Shown: positions 17,092 through 24,770, counted from the stretch's first letter. The stretch: 34,685 bases of DNA from Clostridiales bacterium (GCA_018376855.1 JAHAAN010000002.1:1-34685), one strand, 5' to 3'. The notes: generated by a model from the letters alone, not told the origin. Numbers and translations: made by a program.

Positions 17092-17144
17092 TTTTATAAC
17101 CGTCCTTTTGAGTAAATACAAAATTTAAATAAACAACAAATATT

Positions 17145-18479
17145 TTATATATCTTCCTTTACAACACGGAGCCGGCCGTTTTGCAACCCAAACAGCTCCT
17201 GACCTTTTTTTTGCGCATGTAAAAGATATTCAACTGTTTTTTCGGAAATTTTTTCGCCGTAAACTACCGCAGGAATTCCGGGCGGATAAATACCGGCGCA
17301 GCAAGCAGCTATGCGATTTGAACATTGATCAACAGGCAAATATTCTGCTTTGGCAAACGCAGCTTCCCTTACGCTTTGCACGCGTTCATTTTTTTTCAAA
17401 CAAGCCGAACTGTTTTGTTTTAAATGTAAGGTTCGGCGCAACTTTTTCAGCGCTTGAAGCAAACGTGTATAATCACTGTCATAAGGCGTTAAAATACAAA
17501 CCACAAAGCGCAAATCCGCCATTTCAGGAACAACCCCCTGTTCCTCCAGCCGCTTTGCAGCTTCAATCCCCTCACAGATTTCAGACGTATCAATACATAA
17601 CCGCGTAGGATCCTTATGCACATATTGTAGCACGGAAAGTCCTGGTATTTGAGAAATTTTCTCCTCCAATTTTTTCACACGAGCAAGAAAGGCATTTGTA
17701 TCAAACGCAGCATATTCATCACGTGCACGATCCATACTTTCTAAAAGCAAAAAGCTTGGACTGGAGGTACCCAAAAGCTGAAGAAAGAATTCCATCCGCT
17801 CCGAAAGCGATAAATCATCAATATGCAGCGCCGCGCTTTGTGTCAATGCACCGGTGGTTTTGTGAAGAGAATGCACCCATGCATCCGCTCCACTCCGCCC
17901 GTTATAAGGCAAAAGACTTGAATAATAAGGAAAATGTGCTCCATGCGCTTGATCCACCAGCAATTTTACACCGTATTTTTTGCACATCGCACCGATTGGA
18001 TTCAACTGCGCACATAATCCGTAATAATCCGGTGAGGTAATAAGCAGCGCCGCTGCATTTTTGTGTTTTTTCAAAGCTTCGGAAACGTTTTTTTCATCCG
18101 GCGGAAGAAATAATCCGTTTTCTTGCTTTAATGGAAGAACATGAACGTTTATACCGCACAGTGCGCACGCATCCCACACACTGCGATGGCTGTTTTCAGC
18201 AACGATCAATTTCTGCCCAGGGAATACTGTGCCTGCAATCATTGCAGCAATTCCAAGACTCGCTCCGCCTGTGAGAAAATAGCTTTTTTGCGCACCGCAC
18301 TGCTTAGCAAGCAGCGTTTGCGCCTGTGTAATCGCTTTACTCGGAGCGTATAAATTATCCGTTGCAGAAAGCTCTGTTACATCATGCTCGCCGTGCACAC
18401 CCTTATGACCGGGCATATGAAGCCGGAGCATACCGAAATTCTCATAATGCTGAAGCATATCTTCAATCGGCCGTTTCAA
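17145..18479 (-). CDS. Orn/Lys/Arg decarboxylase-like PLP enzyme (YaaO type)
   Basis: This fold type I, PLP-dependent protein resembles the ornithine/lysine/arginine decarboxylase major domain. The N-terminal LRLHMPGHKGVHG motif, the YFLTGGASLG cofactor-phosphate loop, VDQAHGAHFPYY, and VHSLHKTTGALTQSA with the Schiff-base lysine are all present. The substrate is not decided by sequence. I chose the TTG at 18479 (444 residues) because GAGGAGGGA lies six bases upstream. The promoter at 18505-18533 puts the transcript start near 18498, so the in-frame ATG at 18524 would not be transcribed. It heads an operon with tmk and dusB and corresponds to yaaO beside tmk in Bacillus. Confidence 0.9.
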   Translation of the reverse strand: MKRPIEDMLQHYENFGMLRLHMPGHKGVHGEHDVTELSATDNLYAPSKAITQAQTLLAKQCGAQKSYFLTGGASLGIAAMIAGTVFPGQKLIVAENSHRSVWDACALCGINVHVLPLKQENGLFLPPDEKNVSEALKKHKNAAALLITSPDYYGLCAQLNPIGAMCKKYGVKLLVDQAHGAHFPYYSSLLPYNGRSGADAWVHSLHKTTGALTQSAALHIDDLSLSERMEFFLQLLGTSSPSFLLLESMDRARDEYAAFDTNAFLARVKKLEEKISQIPGLSVLQYVHKDPTRLCIDTSEICEGIEAAKRLEEQGVVPEMADLRFVVCILTPYDSDYTRLLQALKKLRRTLHLKQNSSACLKKNERVQSVREAAFAKAEYLPVDQCSNRIAACCAGIYPPGIPAVVYGEKISEKTVEYLLHAQKKGQELFGLQNGRLRVVKEDI

Positions 18480-18504
18480 GCAAGTCCCTCCTCTTATTTC
18501 TTTT

Positions 18505-18533
18505 ATTGTACTGAATTTTTCCATTTAACACAA
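18505..18533 (-). promoter_or_regulatory. Promoter of the decarboxylase-tmk-dusB operon
   Basis: On the minus strand TTGTGT (18533-18528) and TACAAT (18510-18505) are separated by 17 bp. The expected transcript start near 18498 leaves a short leader with the strong ribosome site before the TTG start at 18479. Confidence 0.7.
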
Positions 18534-18572
18534 CCTTTTTTATAAAAAGTTTTAACACTGCTGCCCGAAGCT

Positions 18573-18600
18573 GAATAGTATACAGCAGTTAGGGAATAAT
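18573..18600 (+). promoter_or_regulatory. Candidate sigma-F type promoter of gin
   Basis: GAATA (18573-18577), a 14-bp spacer and GGGAATAAT (18592-18600) resemble the forespore sigma-F pattern. In Bacillus csfB is transcribed by sigma-F. The -35 match is imperfect, and no good sigma-A promoter is seen. Confidence 0.35.
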
Positions 18601-18651
18601 GAACCAAAAAGATCTTGCGGGATCGGTTAAAATGGAAAGGGGAATTTTTCA

Positions 18652-18831
18652 ATGGAGAAAAAATGTGTGTTGTGCGGTCAGGTAAAAAAAGAGAATCTTA
18701 TGATTTTGGGGCATCATATCTGTGCAGACTGCGAATGGAAAATCGTTGTGGCGCGTGTGCACGACGCAGGTTATCAGGAGTATGTTAAAGCGGTTTCAAA
18801 GGTTCTTTCACGTTCGGTTAAAGGAGCATAA
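18652..18831 (+). CDS. gin: Sigma-G inhibitor Gin (CsfB family), 59 residues
   Basis: Gin binds the late forespore sigma factor G and prevents it acting too early or in the wrong compartment. The protein starts MEKKCVLCGQ and has two cysteine pairs, CVLC (5-8) and CADC (24-27), with the order C-x2-C, then about 15 residues, then C-x2-C-E as in the CsfB zinc-binding fold. It ends after the VKAVSKVL helix. GAAAGGGG precedes the ATG. Synteny supports the call: in Bacillus csfB lies close to yaaO and tmk, and here the decarboxylase gene is divergent from it. A terminator follows at once. Confidence 0.82.
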   Translation: MEKKCVLCGQVKKENLMILGHHICADCEWKIVVARVHDAGYQEYVKAVSKVLSRSVKGA

Positions 18832-18853
18832 AATTCATAGAAATAAAACAAAG

Positions 18854-18888
18854 AAAAAGCCCGAAGGACAATAATCTTCGGGCTTTTT
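18854..18888. terminator. Intrinsic terminator after gin
   Basis: AAAAAGCCCGAAG (18854-18866) pairs with CTTCGGGCTTTTT (18876-18888), followed by more T residues. The A tract on the 5' side makes it usable from the opposite strand by the zinc-ribbon gene that ends at 18948. Confidence 0.9.
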
Positions 18889-18947
18889 TTAAGCCTTGCA
18901 ATAAGCATACTACTTATTCGCTCACTAAGAAATAAATATCATAAAAA

Positions 18948-19394
18948 TTATTCCTTCTTAGCGCCGCAATTACTGCAAAAAATATCCTCGCTTTCCATAG
19001 CCCATCCGCAATTCTTACAGGTATTTTGTATTTTTTCTTCCAAGGGATCCTGTTTTTCACCGCAGTAAGAGCAATATACGGCATCCATCATAATTTCTTC
19101 GCCGCAGCTCTGACATAACCGACTCCCTTTCAGCTCATGAAGCTTTTCTATTAATTCCTTAATTCTATTTTTTTGAATAGTTATTGCATCAATAAGCTGC
19201 AAAATTTCCTTTTCCTGCGTACCGTCCTGCAAAAACTGATAATAACGTCTTCCGGCCTCGGCATAATATCCTTCCAATACTCTTTTTTCATCTTTAATTT
19301 TTCCGTTCAATATATTGATTTCAGCAATTTTTTGCGTGCTTTTCACTGCACCTTGACCGACTTTTACAATCTTTTCGCTGATTTTTTCAAGCAT
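18948..19394 (-). CDS. Zinc-ribbon protein with N-terminal coiled coil
   Basis: I do not recognise a named family. The N-terminal two thirds is a charged, heptad-like helix (VGQGAVKSTQKIAEINILNG and onward), likely a coiled coil. The C-terminal part has two zinc ribbons: CQSCGEE with CSYCGEK, then CKNCGWA with CSNCGAK. No membrane segment or signal peptide is visible. I chose the ATG at 19394 (148 residues) because GAGGGGG lies eight bases upstream. An in-frame TTG at 19415 adds seven residues. It has its own promoter and is divergent from dnaN. A scaffold or regulatory role is possible but not shown. Confidence 0.75.
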   Translation of the reverse strand: MLEKISEKIVKVGQGAVKSTQKIAEINILNGKIKDEKRVLEGYYAEAGRRYYQFLQDGTQEKEILQLIDAITIQKNRIKELIEKLHELKGSRLCQSCGEEIMMDAVYCSYCGEKQDPLEEKIQNTCKNCGWAMESEDIFCSNCGAKKE

Positions 19395-19423
19395 ATCATA
19401 TTCCCCCTCTATCAATTGTTTTT

Positions 19424-19452
19424 ATTTTATCACGAACAAAAAAGAATTTCAA
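19424..19452 (-). promoter_or_regulatory. Promoter of the zinc-ribbon gene
   Basis: On the minus strand TTGAAA (19452-19447) and TAAAAT (19429-19424) are separated by 17 bp, 30 bp before the chosen start codon. Confidence 0.7.
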
Positions 19453-19475
19453 CAAATAAACAGAGACAATACAGC

Positions 19476-19504
19476 TTGAAAAAAAAGAAGATTCTTGGTA
19501 TAAT
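19476..19504 (+). promoter_or_regulatory. Upstream promoter of dnaN
   Basis: TTGAAA (19476-19481) and TATAAT (19499-19504) are 17 bp apart. The implied leader is about 210 nt and contains both DnaA-box-like sites of this gap. Confidence 0.65.
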
Positions 19505-19552
19505 ATAAAAGTATTTTTAGAATTTATCTATAATCGTAAATATGGGATAAAA

Positions 19553-19647
19553 TTATACACAAAATATCAACATTCGATAAACAGTTTATCCCTTGTCAGC
19601 TTAATAAAAAAACTTCGATTTTCCGTTAGATTTCAAGCTTGTCCACA
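19553..19647. promoter_or_regulatory. DnaA-box-like sites upstream of dnaN
   Basis: TTATACACA (19553-19561) fits the relaxed DnaA-box consensus, and TTGTCCACA (19639-19647) differs by one base from TTATCCACA. The gap (19395-19720) is very AT-rich. In other Firmicutes a second box cluster and the unwinding element lie directly before dnaN, so this may be the partner of the region upstream of dnaA. Confidence 0.5.
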
Positions 19648-19659
19648 GTATAAACAGGG

Positions 19660-19687
19660 TTGATTATGACGATGAATAATATATAAT
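19660..19687 (+). promoter_or_regulatory. Proximal promoter of dnaN
   Basis: TTGATT (19660-19665) and TATAAT (19682-19687) with a 16-bp spacer lie 34 bp before the start codon. The nearer DnaA-box-like site ends 13 bp upstream of the -35 box, so DnaA could influence it. Confidence 0.5.
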
Positions 19688-19720
19688 ATATTACTTTTAA
19701 AATATATCAGGAGGGTTCCC

Positions 19721-20824
19721 ATGAATTTCAACTGCGAAAAAAGCCTGCTGCTGAACGGAATCAATACGGTTACGAAAGCACTGCCTCAACGAACAACAGT
19801 TCCTGTAACAGAAGGTATTCTTATTATCGCACAAGGCACAACAATCACCATGATTTGTACAGACCTTTCAAAAACGATACAAACACAATTTAACGCAGAA
19901 ATCTATACCACGGGGCAAATCGTTGTCCCCGGAAAATTCTTTAATGAAATCGTAAGAAAAATGCCGGATGGAACAGTAACAGTACAGGGAGATTTTTCTT
20001 CGGGCGTAACGCTTTCCTGTATGGGAAGTAAAATCAGTATATCTGCATTAGATGACAGAGATTTTCCGCAGCTTCCTGCCTTTAATAAAAGCAGGACTTA
20101 TAAAATGCCGCAGGGATTACTGAAACAAATGATAAATCAGACAATTTTTGCAACGGCGCCGGAGGGTTTTTTGCGGCAAATTTTAACAGGATGTCTGTTT
20201 GATATTGAAGAAAATAATATTAATATTGTAGCACTTGATACTGTTCGTTTGGCAATTCGTTCAGCTTTTATAGAAAATACGCAAGAGCCAATGAAAGCCG
20301 TCATTCCTTCTGGAACATTAAACGAGGTCTCAAAGCTTCTAACAGATGAAGACAGTCCTATTGAAATTAGTTTTCAAACGAGCAACTGTTTGTTTGATTT
20401 CGGCAATACAAAGGTATTTACAAGGCTTTATGAAGGCGAATTTTTAAAGTACAGAGCATTTATTCCCACTGAAATGAGCCTTGAAATTACAGTAAACCGC
20501 GCTGCTCTTTTAGAAAGTATAGACAGAGCGTGGCTCATGGTAAGAGAGACAAATCATAATAATTATATCATGTTTCAGATCAGTGAAAATAAATTAGTAA
20601 TTACTTCAAGAAGCGAAACCGGAAATGTTTATGAAGAACTTCCGATCACAGGAGGAAATAAAGAGCTTCAAATAGCTTTTAACGCAAAATTCTTTGTAGA
20701 TTGTCTGAAGAATATGGATGAGGAGCAGATTCATCTGTCTTTTACAACGAATCGTTCTCCTTGCGTGATTACACCTGTAGACAATGATAAAAAGCTTTAT
20801 TTGATCCTCCCGTTGAAGCTTTAA
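19721..20824 (+). CDS. dnaN: DNA polymerase III beta subunit (sliding clamp)
   Basis: The clamp is a ring-shaped dimer that keeps DNA polymerase III on the template. The 367-residue length and the start MNFNCEKSLLLNGINTVTKAL are standard. Other recognised blocks are IVVPGKFFNEIVRKMP, DDRDFPQLP at the end of domain I, the central DTVRLAIRS, and the C-terminal NRSPCVITPVD with LILPLKL. GGAGGG at 19710-19715 sets the start. recF follows 64 bp later. The usual dnaA gene is not upstream; it lies about 8 kb away in inverted orientation. Confidence 0.97.
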   Translation: MNFNCEKSLLLNGINTVTKALPQRTTVPVTEGILIIAQGTTITMICTDLSKTIQTQFNAEIYTTGQIVVPGKFFNEIVRKMPDGTVTVQGDFSSGVTLSCMGSKISISALDDRDFPQLPAFNKSRTYKMPQGLLKQMINQTIFATAPEGFLRQILTGCLFDIEENNINIVALDTVRLAIRSAFIENTQEPMKAVIPSGTLNEVSKLLTDEDSPIEISFQTSNCLFDFGNTKVFTRLYEGEFLKYRAFIPTEMSLEITVNRAALLESIDRAWLMVRETNHNNYIMFQISENKLVITSRSETGNVYEELPITGGNKELQIAFNAKFFVDCLKNMDEEQIHLSFTTNRSPCVITPVDNDKKLYLILPLKL

Positions 20825-20836
20825 AGGAGAGTTATT

Positions 20837-20875
20837 TCAGGAGGAAAAGTGTCGGCAAAGAGCTTTTCTTCCTGA
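20837..20875 (+). promoter_or_regulatory. Hairpin and eight-residue mini-ORF between dnaN and recF
   Basis: TCAGGAGGAAAAG (20837-20849) pairs with CTTTTCTTCCTGA (20863-20875) over 13 bp with one wobble. The 5' arm holds a strong AGGAGG site (20839-20844) and the first base of a GTG codon (20849) that opens an eight-residue ORF ending at TGA 20873-20875. recF begins 13 bases after that stop and has no Shine-Dalgarno of its own. The arrangement would suit translational coupling, but this is inference. Confidence 0.45.
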
Positions 20876-20888
20876 TTAAAAATGAGAT

Positions 20889-21971
20889 ATGTATATTTCT
20901 CTTTTGCAGTTTAAAAATTTCAGAAATTATGAATCTCTTGAGCTTTCACTTGGAAAAAAAGTTTGCCTTTTTATCGGAGAAAATGGGCAAGGAAAAACGA
21001 ACATTTTAGAAGCTGTTACGCTGCTTTCTACCGGCAGAAGCCACAGAACCAATAAAGACCGCAATATGATTCGTATAAATGAAGAATTTGCGCGGGTTAG
21101 AACGGAAAGTATACAAAGAGACGGAACGCACAGTGTGGATTTAATGCTTTCCTTGTCGGAAAAAAAACGGATTGCAGTGAACGGAGTTGCCATTAACCGT
21201 ATTGGAGAAATGATCGGCCAGATAAAAAGCGTGATGTTTTCTCCGGAGGATTTAAATATTGTAAAAGAAGGACCCGGAAACAGAAGAAGATTCATGGATA
21301 TGGATCTTTCGCAAATAAACCGTATTTACTTTTATTCACTAAATAAATATTATCAGATATTGGATCAGCGTAATAATTTGCTTAAAGGGATTTCTTTTAA
21401 TGGAAAAAATATTGATACCCTTGAGATATGGGATGAAATGCTTGCTCAGGCTGCTAAGCCGATCATACAGCAAAGAAAGATATTCATTGAAAAGCTGTCC
21501 CCTATTTGCAGGAAAATTCATGATCACATTTCAGGAGGAAGAGAACAGCTCTCTGTGATTTATCAGCCGTCTGTGAAATGGGAAGAATTTGAGGAAGCAC
21601 TGAAAAAAACAAGAGAAAGCGATCTAAAAAAAACAACTACGTCGCTTGGCCCGCATAAGGATGACCTTTGTATTCAATTGGATAAAATAGATTTGCGGTA
21701 TTTTGGTTCACAAGGGCAGCAAAGAACAGCTGCTTTGGCGCTGAAGCTTGCGCAGCTTGAATTGATGAAGGAAGAAATCGGCGAAGATCCTATTTTGCTG
21801 TTGGATGACGTAATGAGTGAATTGGATGAAAAAAGACAGGAACAGCTTTTGGAATATATCAAAGATGTTCAAACTTTTTTGACAACAACACATATTTCTA
21901 ATAATATGAAAAATATCATCAATGCGAATGTATTTATGGTAAAAGACGGAAGAGTAGAAAAAGTAAAATAA
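20889..21971 (+). CDS. recF: DNA replication and repair protein RecF
   Basis: RecF is an SMC-like ATPase that helps load RecA at single-strand gaps. The 360-residue protein opens MYISLLQFKNFRNYESLEL, has Walker A GENGQGKTN near residue 31, the signature region GSQGQQRTAALALKLA and Walker B PILLLDDVMSELD. The order dnaN-recF is as in most bacteria, except that the small S4-domain gene yaaA usually placed between them is missing; the gap holds only the hairpin at 20837-20875. No ribosome site lies close to the ATG, so translation may depend on the upstream mini-ORF. It ends at a perfect terminator. Confidence 0.96.
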   Translation: MYISLLQFKNFRNYESLELSLGKKVCLFIGENGQGKTNILEAVTLLSTGRSHRTNKDRNMIRINEEFARVRTESIQRDGTHSVDLMLSLSEKKRIAVNGVAINRIGEMIGQIKSVMFSPEDLNIVKEGPGNRRRFMDMDLSQINRIYFYSLNKYYQILDQRNNLLKGISFNGKNIDTLEIWDEMLAQAAKPIIQQRKIFIEKLSPICRKIHDHISGGREQLSVIYQPSVKWEEFEEALKKTRESDLKKTTTSLGPHKDDLCIQLDKIDLRYFGSQGQQRTAALALKLAQLELMKEEIGEDPILLLDDVMSELDEKRQEQLLEYIKDVQTFLTTTHISNNMKNIINANVFMVKDGRVEKVK

Positions 21972-22007
21972 AATCGTCAAAGTATACTTTGACGATTTAT
22001 TTTTTTA
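21971..22007. terminator. Bidirectional terminator between recF and parB
   Basis: AAATCGTCAAAGTA (21971-21984) and TACTTTGACGATTT (21985-21998) form a perfect palindrome followed by a T tract. A residues on the other side let it also stop the opposing parA-parB transcript. Confidence 0.88.
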
Positions 22008-22016
22008 TAGTTATAT

Positions 22017-22907
22017 TTATTTTTTCATTTGCATTAAGAATTCCAAAAGTCCTTCAAGCTGGTCTTGAGAGTAGTATTCGATGGATACATGACCTTTTTT
22101 TGGTGAACCGACGATATTTACCTTTGTTCCGAGTGCTTCACGAACAGCCTGCTCAAATTCACGAAGTTCGGAATGATTTGGCGTATGTTTTTTTAGCTGT
22201 CTCTTACTGTTAATGCGCGCATTGACCAGTTCTTCTGTCTGGCGAACATTTAACCCTTTATAAAGCACTTCATTGCCGATTTCAAGTTGATCGTTTCTTT
22301 CAGTTAAAGCAAGTAAAGCGCGCGCATGGCCGGCACTTAGGGCGTTATTTAAGACATATTGCTTGATTTCAGGCTGGAGCTGTAATAAACGAACAGAATT
22401 AGCCAGTGCAGAACGGCTTTTTCCCAATCGTTCTGATAATTCTTGTTGGGTAAGGTTGAAATTTTTTAACAAAGCCTCTATTGCGCTTGCTTCTTCAAGA
22501 GGATTAAGATCTTCTCTTTGAAGATTTTCTACAAGAGCAAGTTCCATGATTTGCTGTGTATCAAGATTTTTGATAATGCATGGAATTTTATTTTCTCCTA
22601 AAAGACGGAATGCGCGATAACGCCTTTCACCCGCAATGATTGTGTATCTATCCCCTATTTTTTGAACGGCAATAGGCTGAAGAAGTCCGTTTGCTTTTAT
22701 AGAAGAGGCCAATTCCTGCAGGCTTTCTTGGTCGAAATTTTTTCTTGGCTGATCCTTATTGATATCAATATCGCTGATCGGAATTTGAATGATATATTCT
22801 CCGTCTTCGTTTTTTGGACTGTTCATTGTTTCAAGGGTTGATTTACTGTCGGAAAATAAAGCGTCCAGACCGCGGCCTAAACCGCTGTTTTTTGTTTTAG
22901 TGCTCAT
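22017..22907 (-). CDS. parB: Chromosome partitioning protein ParB (Spo0J)
   Basis: ParB is a CTP-dependent clamp that loads at parS and spreads to organise the origin region and recruit condensin. The start MSTKTKNSGLGRGLDALFSD carries the conserved N-terminal GLGRGLDALF segment that stimulates ParA. The nucleotide-binding signature GERRYRAFRLLGE and the NLQREDLNPLEEA helix follow, then a helix-turn-helix (LTQQELSERLGKSRSALANS). I chose the ATG at 22907 (296 residues) with AAGGA seven bases upstream, preferring it to the ATG at 22925. It follows parA after 32 bp, and its parS sites lie upstream of parA. Confidence 0.96.
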   Translation of the reverse strand: MSTKTKNSGLGRGLDALFSDSKSTLETMNSPKNEDGEYIIQIPISDIDINKDQPRKNFDQESLQELASSIKANGLLQPIAVQKIGDRYTIIAGERRYRAFRLLGENKIPCIIKNLDTQQIMELALVENLQREDLNPLEEASAIEALLKNFNLTQQELSERLGKSRSALANSVRLLQLQPEIKQYVLNNALSAGHARALLALTERNDQLEIGNEVLYKGLNVRQTEELVNARINSKRQLKKHTPNHSELREFEQAVREALGTKVNIVGSPKKGHVSIEYYSQDQLEGLLEFLMQMKK

Positions 22908-22939
22908 ATGATAATCCTTTCTCATACAAAAGATTAAAA

Positions 22940-23704
22940 TTATTCATTTCTTTGTAAAAATTCTTCGGCGAGATCTCTATAGGCGGATGCGCCGGAGCTT
23001 TTTGAATCAAATGTTTCTATAGGAAGACCGTAGCTTGGCGCTTCGGCTAAACGAATATTCCGAGGAATGGCTGTTCCATATACCTTTGAAGAAAAAAAAT
23101 GTTTTACTTCTTCAACGACTTGGGCGCTTAAATTGGTTCTGCTGTCAAACATCGTGCAGATCACGCCGTCTATTTGCAGACTGCTGTTTAAATGCTGCTT
23201 TACAAGTTTTACTGTATTCATTAACTGGCCGAGGCCTTCCAATGCAAAAAATTCACATTGTATAGGTACAATGACGGCATGAGCGGCTGTTAGCGCATTA
23301 AGTGTTAAAATAGAAAGAGAAGGAGGACAGTCAATAAAAATATAATCATAATCTGATAGAATTGATGAAAGGGCATTTTTTAAAATATATTCTCTGTTTT
23401 TTAAATCTACCATTTCAATTTCAGCACCTGCTAATGAAATGCCGGACGGAAGCAATTTTAATTCTGAAATATTTGTGTTGCGAATGGCTTGTTCTATAGG
23501 AAGATTTTCAATTAAAACATGATAAATATTTAAAAAATCTGCTTTTTTATCTATTCCAAGTCCACTTGTACTGTTTCCCTGCGGATCAAGATCAATTAAA
23601 AGTACACGTCTGCATTTTGAAGCAACGGCGGCGGAAAGATTGATTGCAGTGGTGGTCTTCCCTACCCCGCCTTTTTGATTGGAAATTGCAAATATTTTTG
23701 CCAT
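22940..23704 (-). CDS. parA: Chromosome partitioning ATPase ParA (Soj)
   Basis: ParA binds DNA as an ATP dimer, works with ParB in origin segregation and, in Bacillus, controls DnaA. The deviant Walker A KGGVGKTT is near residue 11, Walker B is YIFIDCPPSL, and the C-terminal TAIPRNIRLAEAPSYGLPI block is typical of chromosomal Soj proteins. The ATG at 23704 (254 residues) starts MAKIFAISNQ and has GGAGG four bases upstream. Five more residues are possible from 23719. Its promoter lies directly beside parS, so ParB binding could repress the operon. Confidence 0.96.
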   Translation of the reverse strand: MAKIFAISNQKGGVGKTTTAINLSAAVASKCRRVLLIDLDPQGNSTSGLGIDKKADFLNIYHVLIENLPIEQAIRNTNISELKLLPSGISLAGAEIEMVDLKNREYILKNALSSILSDYDYIFIDCPPSLSILTLNALTAAHAVIVPIQCEFFALEGLGQLMNTVKLVKQHLNSSLQIDGVICTMFDSRTNLSAQVVEEVKHFFSSKVYGTAIPRNIRLAEAPSYGLPIETFDSKSSGASAYRDLAEEFLQRNE

Positions 23705-23743
23705 AGTTCCTCCAAGCATAAAAATAAACTTGTTGTTTTTTAT

Positions 23744-23772
23744 ATTATAATGTATTTTTATGAATATGAAAA
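23744..23772 (-). promoter_or_regulatory. Promoter of parA-parB
   Basis: On the minus strand TTTTCA (23772-23767) and TATAAT (23749-23744) are 17 bp apart. The nearest parS site begins 23 bp upstream of the -35 box. Confidence 0.6.
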
Positions 23773-23794
23773 GGTGTTTTTATAAAATAGTAAA

Positions 23795-23810
23795 TGTTTC
23801 ACGTGAAACA
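23795..23810. promoter_or_regulatory. parS site 1
   Basis: TGTTTCACGTGAAACA is a perfect 16-bp match to the bacterial parS consensus and the binding site of ParB. Confidence 0.95.
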
Positions 23811-23832
23811 TTTAGGATCAAGTAAAATGAAT

Positions 23833-23848
23833 TGTTTCACGTGAAACA
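23833..23848. promoter_or_regulatory. parS site 2
   Basis: A second perfect 16-bp parS palindrome lies 38 bp from the first, centre to centre. Confidence 0.95.
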
Positions 23849-23851
23849 AAA

Positions 23852-23882
23852 AAAAGCTCTTCAAAAAAAATGAAGAGCTTTT
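23852..23882 (-). terminator. Intrinsic terminator after uppP
   Basis: AAAAGCTCTTCA (23852-23863) pairs with TGAAGAGCTTTT (23871-23882). On the minus strand the stem runs into a T tract (A tract at 23848-23855). It separates the uppP cluster from the parS-parA region. Confidence 0.85.
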
Positions 23883-23893
23883 AAAAAGTATTT

Positions 23894-24688
23894 CTAAAAT
23901 ATAATATGAAAAATATATTGATCTAATACAACGAAAATCCCTATTATTAAGACATAATATGCAAAGGGTTTCATTGATTTTTTTGAAATAAGCTTCATCA
24001 TAAATTTTACGGCAAAATAACCGCTTATGGCAGCTGAAATTGTTCCTATTATAATACTTAAAACAGAAACGCCTTCTATTCCCGATGAAAAAGCAGAAAA
24101 ATCTATATCTTTAATGTCTAATACAAGAGCTCCTAAAATAGCGGGAATACTCATTAAAAAAGAAAATTTTGCGAGAGCTTCCCTATTTAATCCGCCAAAA
24201 GAACCGCCTGCGATCGTGCTGCCGGATCTTGATATACCGGGAAGAGTTCCTAACCCTTGAAAAGATCCCATTAAAAGAGCATCTTTATAAGTAATTTCCT
24301 GCAAAGAACGCTTTCCTTTTGGAAAAAGCTCCATAATATAAAGAAGAATTGCTGTTGCAATAAAACCAACACCGAGAAAAGCACCTTCAAAAATGTCTCC
24401 GATTAAAAACTTAAAAAGAAGCGCAATAATAACGGTAGGAACGGTCGCTAATACGAGCATCCACGGAAGCTTGGAAAAAGGATGTTTGAGCATTTCAAAT
24501 AATTCATGGCGTAAAACGGTACAGACTGCAAATAAAGTTCCAACGTGAAGCATGATATTGAAGAACATAGGGACTTCCTGTAAGCCGAAAATTTTTTCAA
24601 CAAGCATAAGGTGTCCGGAACTGCTTACAGGAAGAAATTCCGTGATTCCTTGAAGAATTCCGAGAAGAAAAGCCTCAAGCTCACTCAT
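23894..24688 (-). CDS. uppP: Undecaprenyl-diphosphatase UppP (BacA)
   Basis: This integral membrane enzyme dephosphorylates undecaprenyl diphosphate so the lipid carrier can be reused for peptidoglycan and other surface polymers, and it can confer bacitracin tolerance. The two family motifs are present: ITEFLPVSSSGH near residues 15-26 and PGISRSGSTIAGG near 150-162. Several hydrophobic segments span the protein, and its length (264 residues) is standard. It lies downstream of a glycosyltransferase-GtrA gene on the same strand after an 82-bp gap, which may have its own start signals. Linkage to a polyprenyl-phosphate sugar enzyme fits carrier recycling. Confidence 0.96.
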   Translation of the reverse strand: MSELEAFLLGILQGITEFLPVSSSGHLMLVEKIFGLQEVPMFFNIMLHVGTLFAVCTVLRHELFEMLKHPFSKLPWMLVLATVPTVIIALLFKFLIGDIFEGAFLGVGFIATAILLYIMELFPKGKRSLQEITYKDALLMGSFQGLGTLPGISRSGSTIAGGSFGGLNREALAKFSFLMSIPAILGALVLDIKDIDFSAFSSGIEGVSVLSIIIGTISAAISGYFAVKFMMKLISKKSMKPFAYYVLIIGIFVVLDQYIFHIIF

Positions 24689-24770
24689 TACATATCACCA
24701 TTCCCTGTTAAAGGGTATCCTTTCTATTGATTAAAAAATACTAATGAAGTTTATGATAAAAAAATTTCTT

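Noticed and set aside
18479..18524. Upstream ATG start for the decarboxylase-like gene
   Set aside because: It lies within the promoter spacer and upstream of the expected transcript start, whereas the TTG at 18479 has a strong ribosome site.
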